Shown here piece after piece: positions 13,701 through 29,300 of a stretch of DNA of 64,000 nucleotides. The notes below the pieces were generated by a model that ran no database searches, was not told where the DNA came from, and worked only from the letters and a program-made list of their open reading frames with translations. The translations under genes and the position numbers were made by a program. This DNA comes from Erpobdella octoculata (lineage: Eukaryota > Annelida > Clitellata > Hirudinida > Erpobdellidae): contig OZ022244.1 in the NCBI GenBank assembly GCA_963978895.1, positions 1,607,395 through 1,671,394 on the forward strand, in the 5' to 3' direction. Position 1 is the stretch's first letter. Every line of letters starts with the position of its first letter.

Positions 13701-14314
13701 CATTGTAAAATTAAGAATACGTTTTACATTTATGGAGCAAGGTTTTTTTGCCATGTTACGTGTTTCATATGCGTTAATATAAGGTTTTAATTAGAATTTT
13801 AATCATCTTTGTTCGTCTCTTTCAGGGTTCATGCTATTGGCCGGAAGAGTTCGCTTTGAATCAGAGGAACAGCTGATCAAGGAGACGATCGAAAAACACC
13901 TGAAGAGAAAGGTTGACCCGGAACGTTTGTATTCTTCCGTGTCCTTTGCACTGGAATCGGTCGGAGACGGGTCCGTTCCAGAGGTCGGAGGTTGCGAGGT
14001 CGTCGAACCGGGTCAAGGGCAGGATTCAAATTCAAAGAAGAACAAAAGGAAGATGAAGAAACTGAAGCTGAAAGAAGAGAAAGAAGCTAAATTGAAAGCG
14101 GAAGTCGATCGGAAGGAAAGCCGGAGCGACGTCGGAAAGTCCTTTGTCGTTCCCGGGTTTGAACACGTTGTCATGACGAAGGCCATGATGAGAATGGCGA
14201 CGCTCGTCTGGCAGGCCATCAAGTTCAACGAACCGATCCTATTGGTCGGAGAAACCGGGTCAGTGTTCCAGTATTTTCATTGATTGCAATCATCATCACC
14301 ATTAATAATAATAA

Positions 14315-14347
<33 letters not shown>

Positions 14348-17300
14348 GTAGTAGTAGTATTAGTAGTATTAGTATTATTTATAAATTAGCTCTTTTTTAG
14401 GTGAGACTAAACAAAGTTTTCTGGATTTTGAGCTTTTTCTGTATCCCATAGTCATAATAATAATAATAATAATTTAGACAATGTTTAACGTGGCATTAGG
14501 CCATGTAACGTAGGCTTCTAGGCCACGCGGAGGCAGAAGAGGCAGGCAGCCGTTTATAGGCGCCTACACCCTAGCGAATGCAAGTGAACTCCTTGCTTAA
14601 GGGAGTTACGCTGGTGACGCCGGTGAGGCTTGAACTGCCTACCTAACGATCGACAGGCGAACGCTCTACCGCTCTGCCACCAGCGCCTCAAATAATAGCA
14701 GTATACAATTAATTTATATATTCTTAAATTATATAAATATAATAATAATAAAACTGTTGTATTACAGATGTGGGAAAACCACCATATGTCAAATGTTGGC
14801 CAAATGGCGGAATTCCCAGCTGATGTCCATAAATTGTCACCTGCATACCGAATCGAGTGACTTCCTTGGTGGTCTCAGGCCCGTGAGACACAGGGAGGGG
14901 GTATGTATTTGTTGATTAGTCGTTTCACAGTTTTCCTTGTCGATAACTGGTAATATGTAATTATATAATCGATGTGTAATTTTATGTAATTATAGAGTAT
15001 ATGTGTAATTATAAAATATATATGAATTCTATCTAATTATAGAATAGATGTAATTATAGAATATATATGTAATTATAGAATATATATGTAATTATAGAAT
15101 GAACATGTAATTATAGAATATATATGTAATTATAGAATATACATGTAATTATAGAATATATATGTAATTATAGAATGTACATGTAATTATAGAATATATA
15201 TGTAATTATAGAATGTACATGTAATTATAGAATATATATGTAATTATAGAATGTACATGTAATTATATCCTGACGTTTGTGTTTTTTTTCAGGAGAATTC
15301 GAACAGATTGTTTGAGTGGTGTGACGGACCCCTGGTGAAGTCCATGAAAACCGGCGCTACGTTCCTGGTCGATGAAATCTCATTGGCCGATGATTCCATC
15401 CTCGAAAGGCTCAACAGCGTTCTCGAGCCAGAGCGAACTCTCTTATTGGTCGAAAAAGGCGGCTCGGGCGACGACGCCACGGACCAATCGGAAGAAATCG
15501 TCGCGGCGCCAGAATTCCGATTGGTCGCCACCATGAATCCGGGAGGAGATTACGGCAAGAAGGAGCTCTCCCTGGCTCTGAGGAACCGCTTCACAGAAAT
15601 ATGGTGCCCACTCAGTCGCGAACGTCTGGACTGGATGCACATCATCGAACACAATCTCAGGTCAGATCTGTCATCGACATTGGTTGACAACGAATACGTC
15701 AACGAGGAAGGATTCAGGTTTGGATCAAAGATGGCCGAATTCGTTGAGTGGTTGGCGCAGCAAGCCGAAACACGAAGGTTTGACTCCCCCATATCTTGTT
15801 AATTGATTTAATAATTAATAATTAATTGATAACATAAATAAATAAAACATTAATAAATAAATTGAATGTATAAACACTAATAACATTAAATAATTTATTA
15901 TTAACTAAATTTTAATCAGGGTTAAATAAATAAAACATTAATATATAAATTAAATGTATAAACACTAATAACATTAAATAATTTATTATTTATTAATTAA
16001 ATTTTAAATTAAATTCTAATCAGGGTTGTCGTAAGTATTCGTGATCTTCTGTCGTGGACAAACTTCATCAACGTTACTTCTCTTGGAAACACCGATGGAT
16101 CTGTGGAAGGATTTCTATCACCGGTGGATGCTTACGTTCACGGAGCTCTTTTGGTTTTCATCGATGCTTTACAGCCAGGTTGGTGATTATATTTTTGTGA
16201 TCATGGTGTGTGTGTGTGTGACCATGGTGTTGTGATTGTAGTGTTTTTTATGTTTGTGATCATGATGTTGATGAATATGATGTTTGTTATAGCAATGTTT
16301 GTGATATTGATGTCTGTGAAATATTAAACTATGGAAATCCTAATGATTAAATTACATAATAATAACAATTGGTTTCTCATTTCCTACTGATTAATAATTT
16401 TATTATTATTATCATAAAAATTACATAATTGGTTTAATTCGGTCGATTTATGCATTTTGAAGAGGGGTCAGGGATCAAGATGAGGTGCCTGGAATACCTC
16501 ACTCGTCAAAACGAAGCAGACGCCAGAGAGTTTATTTCCAGGCAGTCATCTCTGTCCGATGATGATGCTCGGTCCGGCTACTTCAAGATGGGATCTTTCA
16601 AGATTGCGAAAGGTTTTTGTTATTTATTAATTTTTTTATTAATTTTTAGCACATGCCTTTTTCAAGGCAAGTCTTGCACAGAGGAGAGAAAGGGTCCCTG
16701 CGAATTTTTTTAATTTGAGTGTTGTTTTTTGTATGAATTTATGTTATATAAGGTTTCTCTCTTATCTATTTCAGGGCCGGAACCTGTCGACCAATCACTG
16801 CTAGACTTTGCCTTCAATGCACCGACCACTGCAACCAATACCGTGAGAGTTATGAGGGCGCTTCAAGTTCGTCGGCCAATTCTGTTGGAGGGCTCGCCTG
16901 GTGTGGGCAAGACCAGTCTGTTGTTGGCTCTTGCCAAAGCGTCTGGACATCAGATAGTTCGAATTAATCTTTCAGACCAAACGGTAAGATTTATTCACAG
17001 TTTAATTCTGTTTGTATTTTTAAACATGTGATACGATGCAAGTATTCAATATAGTGCTATTATGCAATACAGTGCAAGTATGTATTACAGTGCTATTATG
17101 CAATACAATGCAAGAATGCAATGCAGTGCTAATGTGCGATACCATTCAAGTATGCAATACAGTGCTAATGTGTGATACCATGCAAATGTGTAATACAGTG
17201 CTAATAAGCAATACAATGCAAGTATGTAATACAGTGCTAATATTCAATACAAGGCTAGTGTGCTATACAGTGCTAACAAGCAATACCATGCTAATATGCT

Positions 17301-20300
17301 AGACAATGTAGGTGTTCATGGAATACAATGCAAATATGCAGTACCATGAAAATGTGAAAGTTAGATGCACATTGCAAATGCAATAAAATTTAAATTTGTG
17401 ATTTAATGTTTATTGCATGCATTAATATTCAATTAAGTTGATTTGACCACGTGTTGAGTGTTTGATATTTTCTTCCCTTCAAGGATATCACGGACCTGTT
17501 TGGGGCTGACCTGCCCGTCGACGGGGGAAAGTGCGGGGAGTTCAGGTGGAGGGACGGGCCGCTGCTGGCCGGACTGAAGGCCGGTCACTGGATCGTCCTG
17601 GACGAGGTAGGAAACATCGGTGATGATAACAATGATAGCATTTATATTTATATTTATTAATGTCCTATATGCTTACTTCGGTTATTGTATGATTTGATGT
17701 GTGTTAGTTATTCAATTTTTTGTCTTGAAATAAACATAATAATAAAAAAAAAGTAATTATCATAATAAATGTCGACTAAGTCTTAGCTGTTTATTGAATG
17801 CAGCTGAATTTGCTATATTCGTATTATAATAAAGTGATTATCATAATAAATGTCGACTAAGTCTTAGCTGTTTATTGGATGCAGCTGAATTTGCTATATT
17901 CGTATTATAATAAAGTGATTAACATAATAAATGTCGACTAAGTCTTAGTTGTTTATTGGATGCAGCTGAACTTGCTATATTCGTATTATAATAAAGTGAT
18001 TATCATAATAAATGTCGACTAAGTCTTAGCTGTTTATTGGATGCAGCTGAATTTGCTATATTAGTATTATAATAAAGTGATTATAATAATAAATGTCGAC
18101 TAAGTCTTAGCTGTTTATTGAATGCAGCTGAATTTGCTATATTCGTATTATAATAAAGTGATTATAATAAATGTTGACTAAGTCTTAGCTGTTTATTGGA
18201 TGCAGCTGAATTTGGCCACGCAGTCAGTTCTTGAGGGTCTCAATGCCTGCTTTGATCACCGCTCTGAAGTTTTCATCCCGGAGCTCAACCAGTCCTTCCG
18301 GATCAACCACGAGAAGACGCGGATATTCGCCTGCCAGAATCCCGTGGCCGAGGGGGGCGACAGGAAGGGCCTGCCCAAGTCTTTCCTCAACCGGTTCACC
18401 CAGGTGTACGTCGATCAGCTGACCAGGGAAGACCTGCTGTTCGTTCTCCGATCTGTTCATCCCGATTTTCCGGAAAGATCTTTGGAACTGATGGTTGAAT
18501 TCAATCAAAAGGTAATTGCGGTGGCGTTGATGATGATGATGATGATGATAGTAGTAGTGATTATCTTAATGATTATGTTAATTTATTTCTCCATAGATCC
18601 ACAGAGCCGTTAATGTTGAAAAGAAATTGGGTCAGGTAGGCGGAGCCAGCTGGGATTTCAATCTCCGTGATTTGATGAGGTGGTGTCAGCTGTGCATACA
18701 GGTGAATTATTGCTTCATTTCCCGTACCTGTGTTGAACAAACCTTGATGTGTAAACAGGATAATCTCATAAATTCTTTCACAGAATTCCGACTTGGAAAA
18801 TCCGGAAAATCACGTCGACCTCATGTACGTGATGAGATTCAGGTCAAACTCTGATCGGTGTCAAGTGGTGGATATTTTTGAGGAGGTCTGATTTATATAC
18901 TATACATGTTTATGTTTATTTGTAATTGTTTATAATTGTATTTATTTATTTATTTATTTATTTGTTTATTTAATTATTTTTACTTGTTTATTTATTTGTT
19001 TATTTAATTATTTATTTATTTGATTATTTATTCTTTTCTGAATTTATATTTATTAATTAATATAACAATTATTTATAAATAAAAATAATTTTTTTACCAA
19101 CTTATTTATGAATATTTTTAATTTTATATATTTATTCATTTATATGTTTATTTATATGTTTATTTTTTTATTAAAAAAATATTTATTTATATTTATAAAT
19201 GAAGATAAATTTCTTTCCAAACAGCCAGGGATTATTAACTTATTTAAAAAAATTTTCCTAAAAAGGTTTTCAAGCAAGCCTTTTCCAAGCTCCTCTCGAG
19301 CCCAGACTACCACTTCACGGACGCGACGTTCAGAATCGGAAACGCGTTCGTCTCGCATAGCAACGACGTCGCCAGGACACCCGGAGTAGCCGATAAAGGA
19401 GACGCCATTCCTTTGAGGATCCTGCAGAAGTACGCAAGACCTCTCTCGGCTCTGATTCAATGCATTCAAATGAACTGGATGACCATCCTGGTTAGCTGCG
19501 CATAAATTATGTTGAACTATTTTTAGTTATTTTTCATTTGAATCTTAATTTTTTCCACTTTTATGCTGGACTTGGTGGGCTGGTCTTATGATATGTCAAT
19601 CATTGTGTGATATTATAATGAAACTAATACGCAGAATATGAGTATTTAATCTCCACATTTAATAAGTAACGTAACATGTAAGGTTTTCTAGTATTGATAA
19701 AGTGTCATTCTTGATAGATGTAATGTAACATGTTGTGATAACGAGGAAATGTAACACGTAAGGTTTTGTAGTATTGATAAAGTGTCGTTCTTGATAGATG
19801 TAATGTAACATGGTGCAACTAGGAGATTATGTAACATGTAAAGTTTTCTAGTATTGATAAAGCATCGTTCTTGATAGATGTAATGTAACACGATGCGATA
19901 AGGAGATAATGTAACATGTAAAGTTTTCTAGTATTGACAAGGTGTCGTTCTTGATAGATGTAATGTAACACGATGCGACTAGGAGATTATGTAACATGTA
20001 AAGTTTTCTAGTATTGATAAAGTGTCATTCTTGATAGATGTAATGTAACACGATGCGACTAGGAGATTATGTAACATGTAAAGTTTTCTTCTAGTATTGA
20101 TAAAGTGTCGTTCTTGATAGATGTAATGTAACACGATGCGATAACGAGGTAGCGTAACACGTAAGGTTTTGTAGTATTGATAAAGTGTCATTCTTGATAG
20201 ATGTAATGTAACACGATGCGATAACGAGGTAGCGTAACTTTCCACAAACAGGTCGGACCATCTGGCAGCGGAAAGACTTGCGCGCTGAGGCTGGCCGCTG

Positions 20301-23300
20301 AACTCGCCGACAGGAAACTGCACACGGTCTCGATGAACAGCGGAATGGACACCACGGAACTTCTCGGAAGTTTCGAGCAGGTCACGTTCCTGCGCAAGCT
20401 GAAAAAGTTTATTGAGAGAACTTCCTCGGAGATCGACTCGTTGGCCGAGTCTGTTCGCACCGAAAGCACGGAGCATATCGGCCATCTGTGGAATGAATTT
20501 AAAAAATTCGAAAAAGGTTGATAATTTTTTTTGTTGAATTGTGTTTGACTATTTTGATTTCTTTAAATATTTTTTTTTATAAATTCAATGTTTTTTTATT
20601 ATGTTTAATTATTTTGATTTCTTTAATTATATTTTTTTTATAAATTCAATGTTTTTTAATTGTGTTTAATTATTTTGATATATTTATTATTTTATTTAAG
20701 TTATTTTTTAATTTATTCTTTTATTATTTAATTTATTAATTTATTCTTTTATTATTTAATTAATTTATTTATTATTTTATTTAATTTTTAAATTTATTTA
20801 TTTATTATTTAATTTAATTGATTTAATTATTTAATTGATTATAATTTTTTGAAAATTCACCGTTCAGAGATCGTCCAGGAGAAGGAAAATAGAGGAGAAT
20901 CGAAACTGGCTCTCCGCTACCTTGGCGACATGCTGTCGGTCGCTTGTATGATCGGAAACGACGTGCCGGGTAGTGATGATGATGATGTTGCTATGGAAGA
21001 AGACGGTCAGTGAATAGTTATGATTATGATAGTTTTGGTGATGATGATAATGATTATGGTGATGATAATGATTATAATAGTTATGGTGATGGTGGTTATG
21101 TTAATTGTTAAAATATGGCCATTTATAATAATAATAATAAAATTAATAATAATAATAATCTGCATTTAAAGCGACTCGTAAAAGATTTTCGCTGTTATTA
21201 TTTGGGACTCTGTCAAACCACTGCTGTTGTTTTGCCCTTGTGTCCTGACTTTGACGTTAAATGAACAATGTTTTGCTTTCAATCCAGCAGACAGCCTCCG
21301 AGAAAATGCGAGTCTACGTGCTAAAGCGTGCAGACTGGAGAAGACGATAAGAGAGATGCACGCGTGTTGCGGATTGACCGAAGGTGACGGTGGAAGGTTT
21401 GAGTGGGTCGACAGTCTCCTTGTTACCTGTATGAAAGAAGGCCACTGGATTGTTCTTGATAATATAAACTTCTGCAGGTATGTCGATTGGTTTCACATGC
21501 TCCCCTGTGGCCGTTGATTGGTGCCCCGGTGTGTCAGGGCGTTTAAGAAGCTCCTCCCGGATTATTTATCGGGTTAATTCCTTTTTCTTTCCAGTTCATC
21601 CGTGCTGGATCGTCTCAACGGGGTCCTCGAACCGAATGGAAAGCTGAGATTGGACGAGCTCGGGACCGTCGACGGGTTGCAGGTCCCGGAGGTCACGCCC
21701 CATCCAGATTTCAGGTGAGCTGCTGATTTGACCTCTCCGTGCAAGTCAACAAATAAAAATGTTGATAAATTGATTATTTAAGTTAATTATTTAATGATCA
21801 TCTTAACGTCATTGCAGGTTGTTCTTGACGATGGATCCGAAAAACGGCGACATCTCTAGGGCGATGAGAAACAGAGGTGTCGAAATCTGCTTGACGTCAG
21901 ACGAGGTGGGTTGGGCTTTTCAGCCTGTCAATCACTTTTTTTATATTAAATAAAGATTATTGCGTTTTGTGTGTATTGAACGCGTTTATAGTGCTAACTT
22001 TTGATTTGCTTCTAATTTTAGCACAACATGAAATTAGGTCAGGAAGACCTGATTGGCTTACTACACGACACGAATATGCCTCCGCCAATCATCAAATCCA
22101 TACTCCGCTTCCACGAGCTGGCGACGGCCGATCTGGAAGTTGTCACGGAAATTCCCTGGCTGGTGAAAACCTGCGAGTTGGCTAAAAATAGATTGAACAA
22201 GGTCGCAGCGCCAGTCAGTGTTGAACAGATGAAGGAGTCATTGAGGATGACCTTTGAACTCGTGTACGTCAGGTCGTGTCACGACAAGAAACTGAGACTG
22301 GTTTGTTTTTAATGAATATTCATTTATTCAAATTTATTTGTTTGCATGGCCATTTTGACACGAGTAGATTGAGTTGATAATTAATTTGAATTTATGTGCA
22401 ATATTTACTTGTTCAAATTTATTTGTTTGCATGGCTATTTGGTTGTTCGATGGATAATTGAGTAGAAAATTAATTTAAATTTATGCACATAAATTATTAC
22501 AGTCATTATTAGGAACATATGTGTGATTTATTTAATTGGGATGTTTAAATGTTGTATTTGGTTTCTAAATTAAAATAAAATTGCGATTTTAATTTTTTTT
22601 TCTGCTTTCAGAAATTGACCGACCTGATAGAGAAGTCGTTGTTCGTATTCGACCCGTACGATTCATCTTCGTCCGAGGACTGTGACGTATCGGTCGTTCC
22701 GCTTCCGAATCTCAACCAGTGGTTTGCTTCGGTCGACGCAACTGCGGTGGAAAGGACGATGATTCTATTCAAAAGAATCTTCTTAAATTATCTCAAAAGG
22801 TTTCCACAAAAAAAATCAATTTATTTTATTAATTTGTTAAATCTGTTTTATTTATTTATTTTAAATTTTATTTTTTCAGTTGAGTTTTATTAGATAATTT
22901 AAATATAACTTTTACTTATTTAATATCTATTTTACGTAATTTATGTTTTCACCTACCAGAGACGTAATCCCTCCCCTTTCATTCGACGTCCAATCAGAAA
23001 GTGATTTTGCATTGGCACTGGGTGGAGCTTATAAGCATGCCGTCCAAGAAAATACCATCGAAGGGATTGCACGGCTTCCGGAATACTTGAAATCTGTTTG
23101 TAGTCCGTTCGAAGCGAAGCTCATTGGCTCTACGATTCAGCCAATCCTGGAAGCCATTTTTGAAAATTCAAATTTCATTGCTCAGCATTGGCTGACCGAA
23201 TCTTTCCTGAAAATTGCTAAAAATAGTAAACGAAATGATTTATTTTAATTATAATTTGTAAATGTATCATCACTATCATAATTATCATCACCATCATTAT

Positions 23301-26300
23301 CAGCACTACTATTATCATCATCATCATCATTTGGATGAAAGTTAGAAACAAATTTAAAAGCTATAACTATTATTACGTCAACCAGAACAATTACCAATGG
23401 ATGCTTGCTTGAACCGATGCCATGCCAAATGCCTGACCGAGGAACAAGTTTCGGGATTGTTTAAAGTTTATCGACAGTGAGTCTTAAGATGTTTCAATGA
23501 TTTAAAAACCTTCCCGTTTTACAATCGCTTCATTTATTATTTTTTATAATATATTTTTATTATTTATTTTTATTATTAATTTTTATTATTTAGTTTAAAT
23601 TATTTTTTATTCGAAAAAAAAAGAATGTTTGTGGTGATGTCTCTGAGGATGGTCGGTTATCAAGTCGGGAATAATCTCAGCACCGTCGAACCAATCAGGC
23701 AGAAGCTCAAGCCAGACTCTGCCCAGTCGTGTTCTCTCGTCCAACTGGCAGCTTCTTATAAAAAAGGTGGGAGGAGTTCGGATGAAATGTTAATTTTGTT
23801 GGCATTATGAAATTATAATTTATTCTGATTAATATTTGAATATTCCAGGTTTCATTTCAAAGGACCGCCTACCGAGTCTTTCGATTCCTGCCTTCGCAAA
23901 GTTCATATCATTGGTCATCGATGAGATGATTGCCTCTATGAGCCAATCAATGCAGGAATTGAGCTGTCAATCACTCAACGATGTTGGTTCTTATTTATAA
24001 TGATATTCACTTAAAAAAATCTTACGCATATTAACCTATTTTGTTAAAATAATAAAAAAGTTGAATAAATGAATAATCGCTATAATTTAAATGAATCACC
24101 GTTTAATTATCCATGAATTCTGAATGTTAATTAGCCATATAATTATTTAGGAGAAAATCAACTGGTCATTCGAGAACTTCTTAGATATATGAATATTAAT
24201 TATACAACTATTAATTATATAAATATTAAATATACAAATATTAATTATATAAATATTAAATATACAAATATTAATTATATGAATATTAATTATACAAATA
24301 TTAATTATACAAATATTAATTATACATATAATAATTAAATGAATATTAATTATATGAATATTATTATACGAACATTAATTATATGAATATTAATTAACTA
24401 AACAAGCAACATTCCTCACAGGTGTCAGAAGGGTTGTGCTGGTTCAACGCCCTGGTAGGCCGGCTGACTTTCAAGATGGAGGACGAGCGAATCGTTGACG
24501 AGCTGCTCATGGACGCCTCGTTGCTGTGGCGATTGGTCGATAAGAAACTCGTCGCGACTTTCGAACAGCTCTCCGACAGCAAGTGGGTTTTTATTTACGA
24601 CTGGCCTTTATTTTACATATTCTTATTATTTATCATTATCATATTATTTATCATTGTCATTATTTATCATTATCATATTATTTATCATTATCATATTATT
24701 TATCATTATCATATTATTTATCATTATTATATTATTTATCATTATCATATTATTTATCATTATCATATTATTTATCATTATTATATTATTTATCATTGTT
24801 ATATTATTTATCATTATTATATTATTTATCATTATTATATTATTTATCATTATTATACTATTAATAGTTTGTATTTATTTTATTGTATTCTTATATTATA
24901 TTATATGTTATTATTATTTACCATTATTATATTATTAATAGATTGTATTTATCTTATATTATTTATTATTATTATTATCCTTTTGCATCAAGGTTTTCCG
25001 AAACGTTCGCCGATCTGCTCGCGAACCTGAGAAGAACGCTTAATAGCCGCATCGACAAGCTCCACGTCGCCGTGGTTACGGCCTTTGGCAGGGTGCCAAT
25101 TTTCAAGGACCAGCCTGGAGCCGAGTTCTATTTAAAGGTACTGTCCCAGTAAAATAAATTATGTTAATTTAAAATCTATTTATTCGTAATGTTTTTTAAT
25201 TCAATATTCAGCTGAAAGCCCTACTGAACAAGCACTTCGAAATGGAAGACCGTCTCCTGAGGTTCTCCCACGTCAAGGTCAAGGACATCATTGCTTGGCT
25301 CCGCTTCTTCGGCAACGCCGACGTCGTCAAGGCGAAACGTTGGATCAGTGGCCTGATCACCGGCATGATCTGCGGCTCTGATGTCGATGGTGTGGATCTT
25401 TTTTTATTACACCGTTTGGTTCAGTCTCGCTCGATTGTATTAAAGAATTAAAATTTGATTAAATTTACATTTACAAAGAGACTGTATATAATTACGTAAT
25501 ATTATTTACAACGTTATAAATTATCTTTATTTTACAATCCAGAAATCAGCGTCGCTCAGTTACTGAGCACGGAGTCGGCACTCCAGAAGATATCGTCCGA
25601 AGTGTTCATTCACGCCACAGACCAGGACTGCGGTGACGAATCGGACGGAAAGACACGCCCGTCTCTCGAATCGAAACAACGTTCCTCATTTTACCTGCAG
25701 CCGGTGAAAGATCATTTCCTGTCGATGCATTCCGCTGGCGTCGTCATGGGATCGCCATCCGGAAGAAAGTCGTCCGCGTCTTTTGGGTCTTTGGCCGAAT
25801 ATTCGTGCACGGCTGTTCTTTCGTCTTCCATCTCCTGCTTGTCGGGTCATTCTTCCATATATGGTATTCTTAATCATCATCAGGAGCAGCAAGGCAATGA
25901 CTTAGATCTATTTGAGGTGAGTAGATGCAAACCAACTGTGACGATTAACTTTCATTATATGTTTATTATCTTTATTAATTATGTTAATTTTTAGATACGC
26001 ATATTGAATATTCATTTATTCAATTAAAGATCTTTATCGATTGATTTTATTTTTAATTATACTAATCATGAGGAAGACGTCCAACCCTGGCTTAGCATGG
26101 AAAAAGGACGTTTTAAAAATGATTGATGATGAATTACATTAATTGTAATTTTAAGTTTGCGCATATATATTTTTCACTTAACATTGCAGCTCCAGCTCAT
26201 TGGCAGCCACCTGTTCTCTCTCAAGCCCCGCCTCTCCTCCGGACTCCTCCCACGACTCATTGGAGCGACCGAGAGTACTTCACAAGGGAAGAAACAAGGT

Positions 26301-29300
26301 GAAGATGAGGACGATGAAAACGGTTACGAGGGAGATGAAGAAGAAATGTTGAACATTGCGGAATTCAAAAAGGTACGTTGGCTGAATTAACGTCTCAATA
26401 CCTTGATTTAAGTCTTGATGTCTTGATCTGGGTCTCGATACCGTGATCTGGGTCTTGATACCTTGGCTGGGTCTTGATATCTTGATCTGGGTCTTCTTGA
26501 TATCTTGATCTGAGTCTTGCTTTGCTTCAGAGTCTTGAAGATCAAGATCCAGACTGGAATGAGAGATAATTGATTATACGTTTAATCACGTTTTAATATT
26601 CCAGAAAATCTGCTTCTCGACGTTCTCGTGTCGGCTATCCCAGCTCGTCCTCGACATTTTGAACCCGAACCGGACTTCGGGAGCCGGGAAAGAGTCCAAG
26701 GCGACTCGCTCCGTGTTCATCGTCGACTCCGCTCAGCAGGAGAACTGCTCGTGGCTGTTGTCGACGTTCGAGCTTCAACACGCCCAGCGTAAACTGGACA
26801 CATGTCAGAGACTCGAGCACCATCTGTGGTCCTTCTTTGCCAACGATCAGCTGGACACGTGGAACGCTCTGTGAGTTTTGTGTTTCATTTATTTGATTTT
26901 TTTAAATAACGATACTACTAATTAATAATTATTTATAATAATTAAGAATAATTATTATTATTAGTAGTAAATAATAATAATAATTATTCTTATTTTCAAT
27001 GTTTTGTGTGTTTTGCATTTCATTTATTTGATTTTGTTTTAAATAACAATTGTAGTAATATTACTAATTATTATTCTTATTTTCAAGGTTAAACTCAATG
27101 AACCTTCTGGACAGAACCCTTCTCCACCTGTGTAAGTCACTCGTCTCATTCCTTCCGGACGACGGAGCCATGGTGGGGCACGAGACGGAAGATTTTGTCG
27201 AGACGTTTGTCCAGCGGGCCGTCGCGTGTGCCTCGGACGAATTGAGATCCATCCATCCTCGCTGGTCTGTCGAAGTTTGGTCTGCCTACGACCACCTGCA
27301 GAAAGCCAAGCGACGTTTCCGCTCTGCTACGACCGGAGCGGGAAGTTACTGGTTGGTTGCCATAGAAATAGGGATGGCATGGTTGTACTTGGGAATCGTC
27401 CGGTTGAACCTCGTCCGACCGAGGGAGGGGTCGGTCGATCACGTGAGGAAGGTCAAAGTTCAATTGGAGGGGGTCAGGCAGATGGTGAGGATGATTTTTT
27501 ATTATATAAACTTGAAAAAAAAATTAATTATTTAAAAAAAAATAATAGTTTATTTAATTGACAAAAATAATAGTTTATTTAATTGACAAAAATAATAGTT
27601 TATTTAATTGACAAAAATAATAGTTTATTTAATTGACAAAAATAATAGTTTATTTAATTGACAAAAATAATAGTTTATTTAATTGACAAAAATAATAGTT
27701 TATTTAATTGACAAAAATAATAGTTTATTTAATTGACAAAAATAATAGTTTATTTAATTGACAAAAATAATAGTTTATTTTATTAACAAAAATAATAGTT
27801 TATTTAATTGACAAAAATAATAGTTTATTTAATTGACAAAAATAATAGTTTATTTAATTGACAAAAATAATAGTTTATTTAATTGACAAAAATAATAGTT
27901 TATTTAATTAACAAAAATAATAGTTTATTTAATTGACAAAAATAATAGTTTATTTAATTGACAAAAATAATAGTTTATTTAATTGACAAAAATAATAAAT
28001 TTTGTATAAACATAGACCTATTGATTGGTTTGTTAAACCGTGTTTTTTTTCCCTCTGACCAATAGATCCACGAGACAGAAATAGAATTGAACCTGAGATT
28101 GGAGAACGAAAAAATCCATCGCGGATCAACCGCCTCCTCTTCCGGATCATCTGAACTCCGTGACGGGGTTGGTTGTGACGTTGATACTGATGTCGTGCGA
28201 TTGATAGAAAGAATCAGTCAGTTGAAGGTGAAAGAAGACAAGCTTGAAAAGAGATTGGCATTCAGACCTTTCCCATCACAAGTAAGACATTTTTGTTTGT
28301 TTACATAATTATAAAAAATTATTATTCATGAGTAAAAATTAATATTCATGAGTAATAAATTAATATTCATGAGCAATAAATTAATATTCATGAATAATAA
28401 ATACATGAGTAATAAACTGATATACATGAGTAATAAATTAATATTCAAGAGTAATAAATTAAAAGCAATAATAAATATTATAATGAATAAAATAATTAAT
28501 TATTAGATATCAGGTAAATAAGAATGTTGACAATCTAATTAGCATTATTTAACGTCTATTTTTTTTTTTTATTTTCTGCACCAGTACCCGAGCCTCTGCA
28601 GGGAAGTTTCGCAGTTTGTCAGCAGCACGATGGATTCCGACAAGGTCGCAGCGATCGCCGAGCGTCTCTACGGCTCCGTCGTCGCCGGCGACGAACTCTC
28701 ACTTCTGATCGGATTGGATCACTCCAGCGTGCAGAAGTGCGTGAACGATTTGAAGAATTTTTCGAGCGGGGCGTCCATATTTTCGGAGCACCTGGAGCAG
28801 GGTTACGCCCTGTATCGTGACGAGATCGTCAACGTGGTGTCCGCCCTCAGACAGGTGAGTAGGAATGTGTTTGTTTACCAATGTGTGTGTGTGTGTGTGT
28901 TTTGATTAAAAATAGAAAAATTACCTCGATGTTGTTTTTAATGCTATCGTAAACGCAACTCTTTCAGTGCGAGTTCGGATTGGACGCCGTGACGCAGGTG
29001 GCGACCGCGAGGCTCAGCGATGCCAAGATGTCCAAAGAACTGGTGAGTTCTTATTGTCAAAGTCAAAGCATTATAAATAAATTATTCTTGTGAATATTTA
29101 AAGTTAATCAATTTTATTCATTTTAATATTTCTTATTCCTTTTATGTATTACTCACGAAAATAAAGTTATTACTCATGAATATTAATTAATAATATTTCA
29201 AGTCGATGGACGCCGGCGACGTCGTAAGAATTCTGACGACATTCCCGACGGCCGCAACGACTCGCGTCGGAGATCGCATTGCTCCATCCCTGATCGACCT

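Noticed and set aside
24430..25000. Transmembrane-like frames rich in Ile, Tyr, Leu
   Set aside because: Produced by the 18-bp atttatcattat repeat; no exon borders or conservation.
27540..27995. CRISPR-like array
   Set aside because: The 24-bp units are contiguous with no unique spacers, in a eukaryotic intron.
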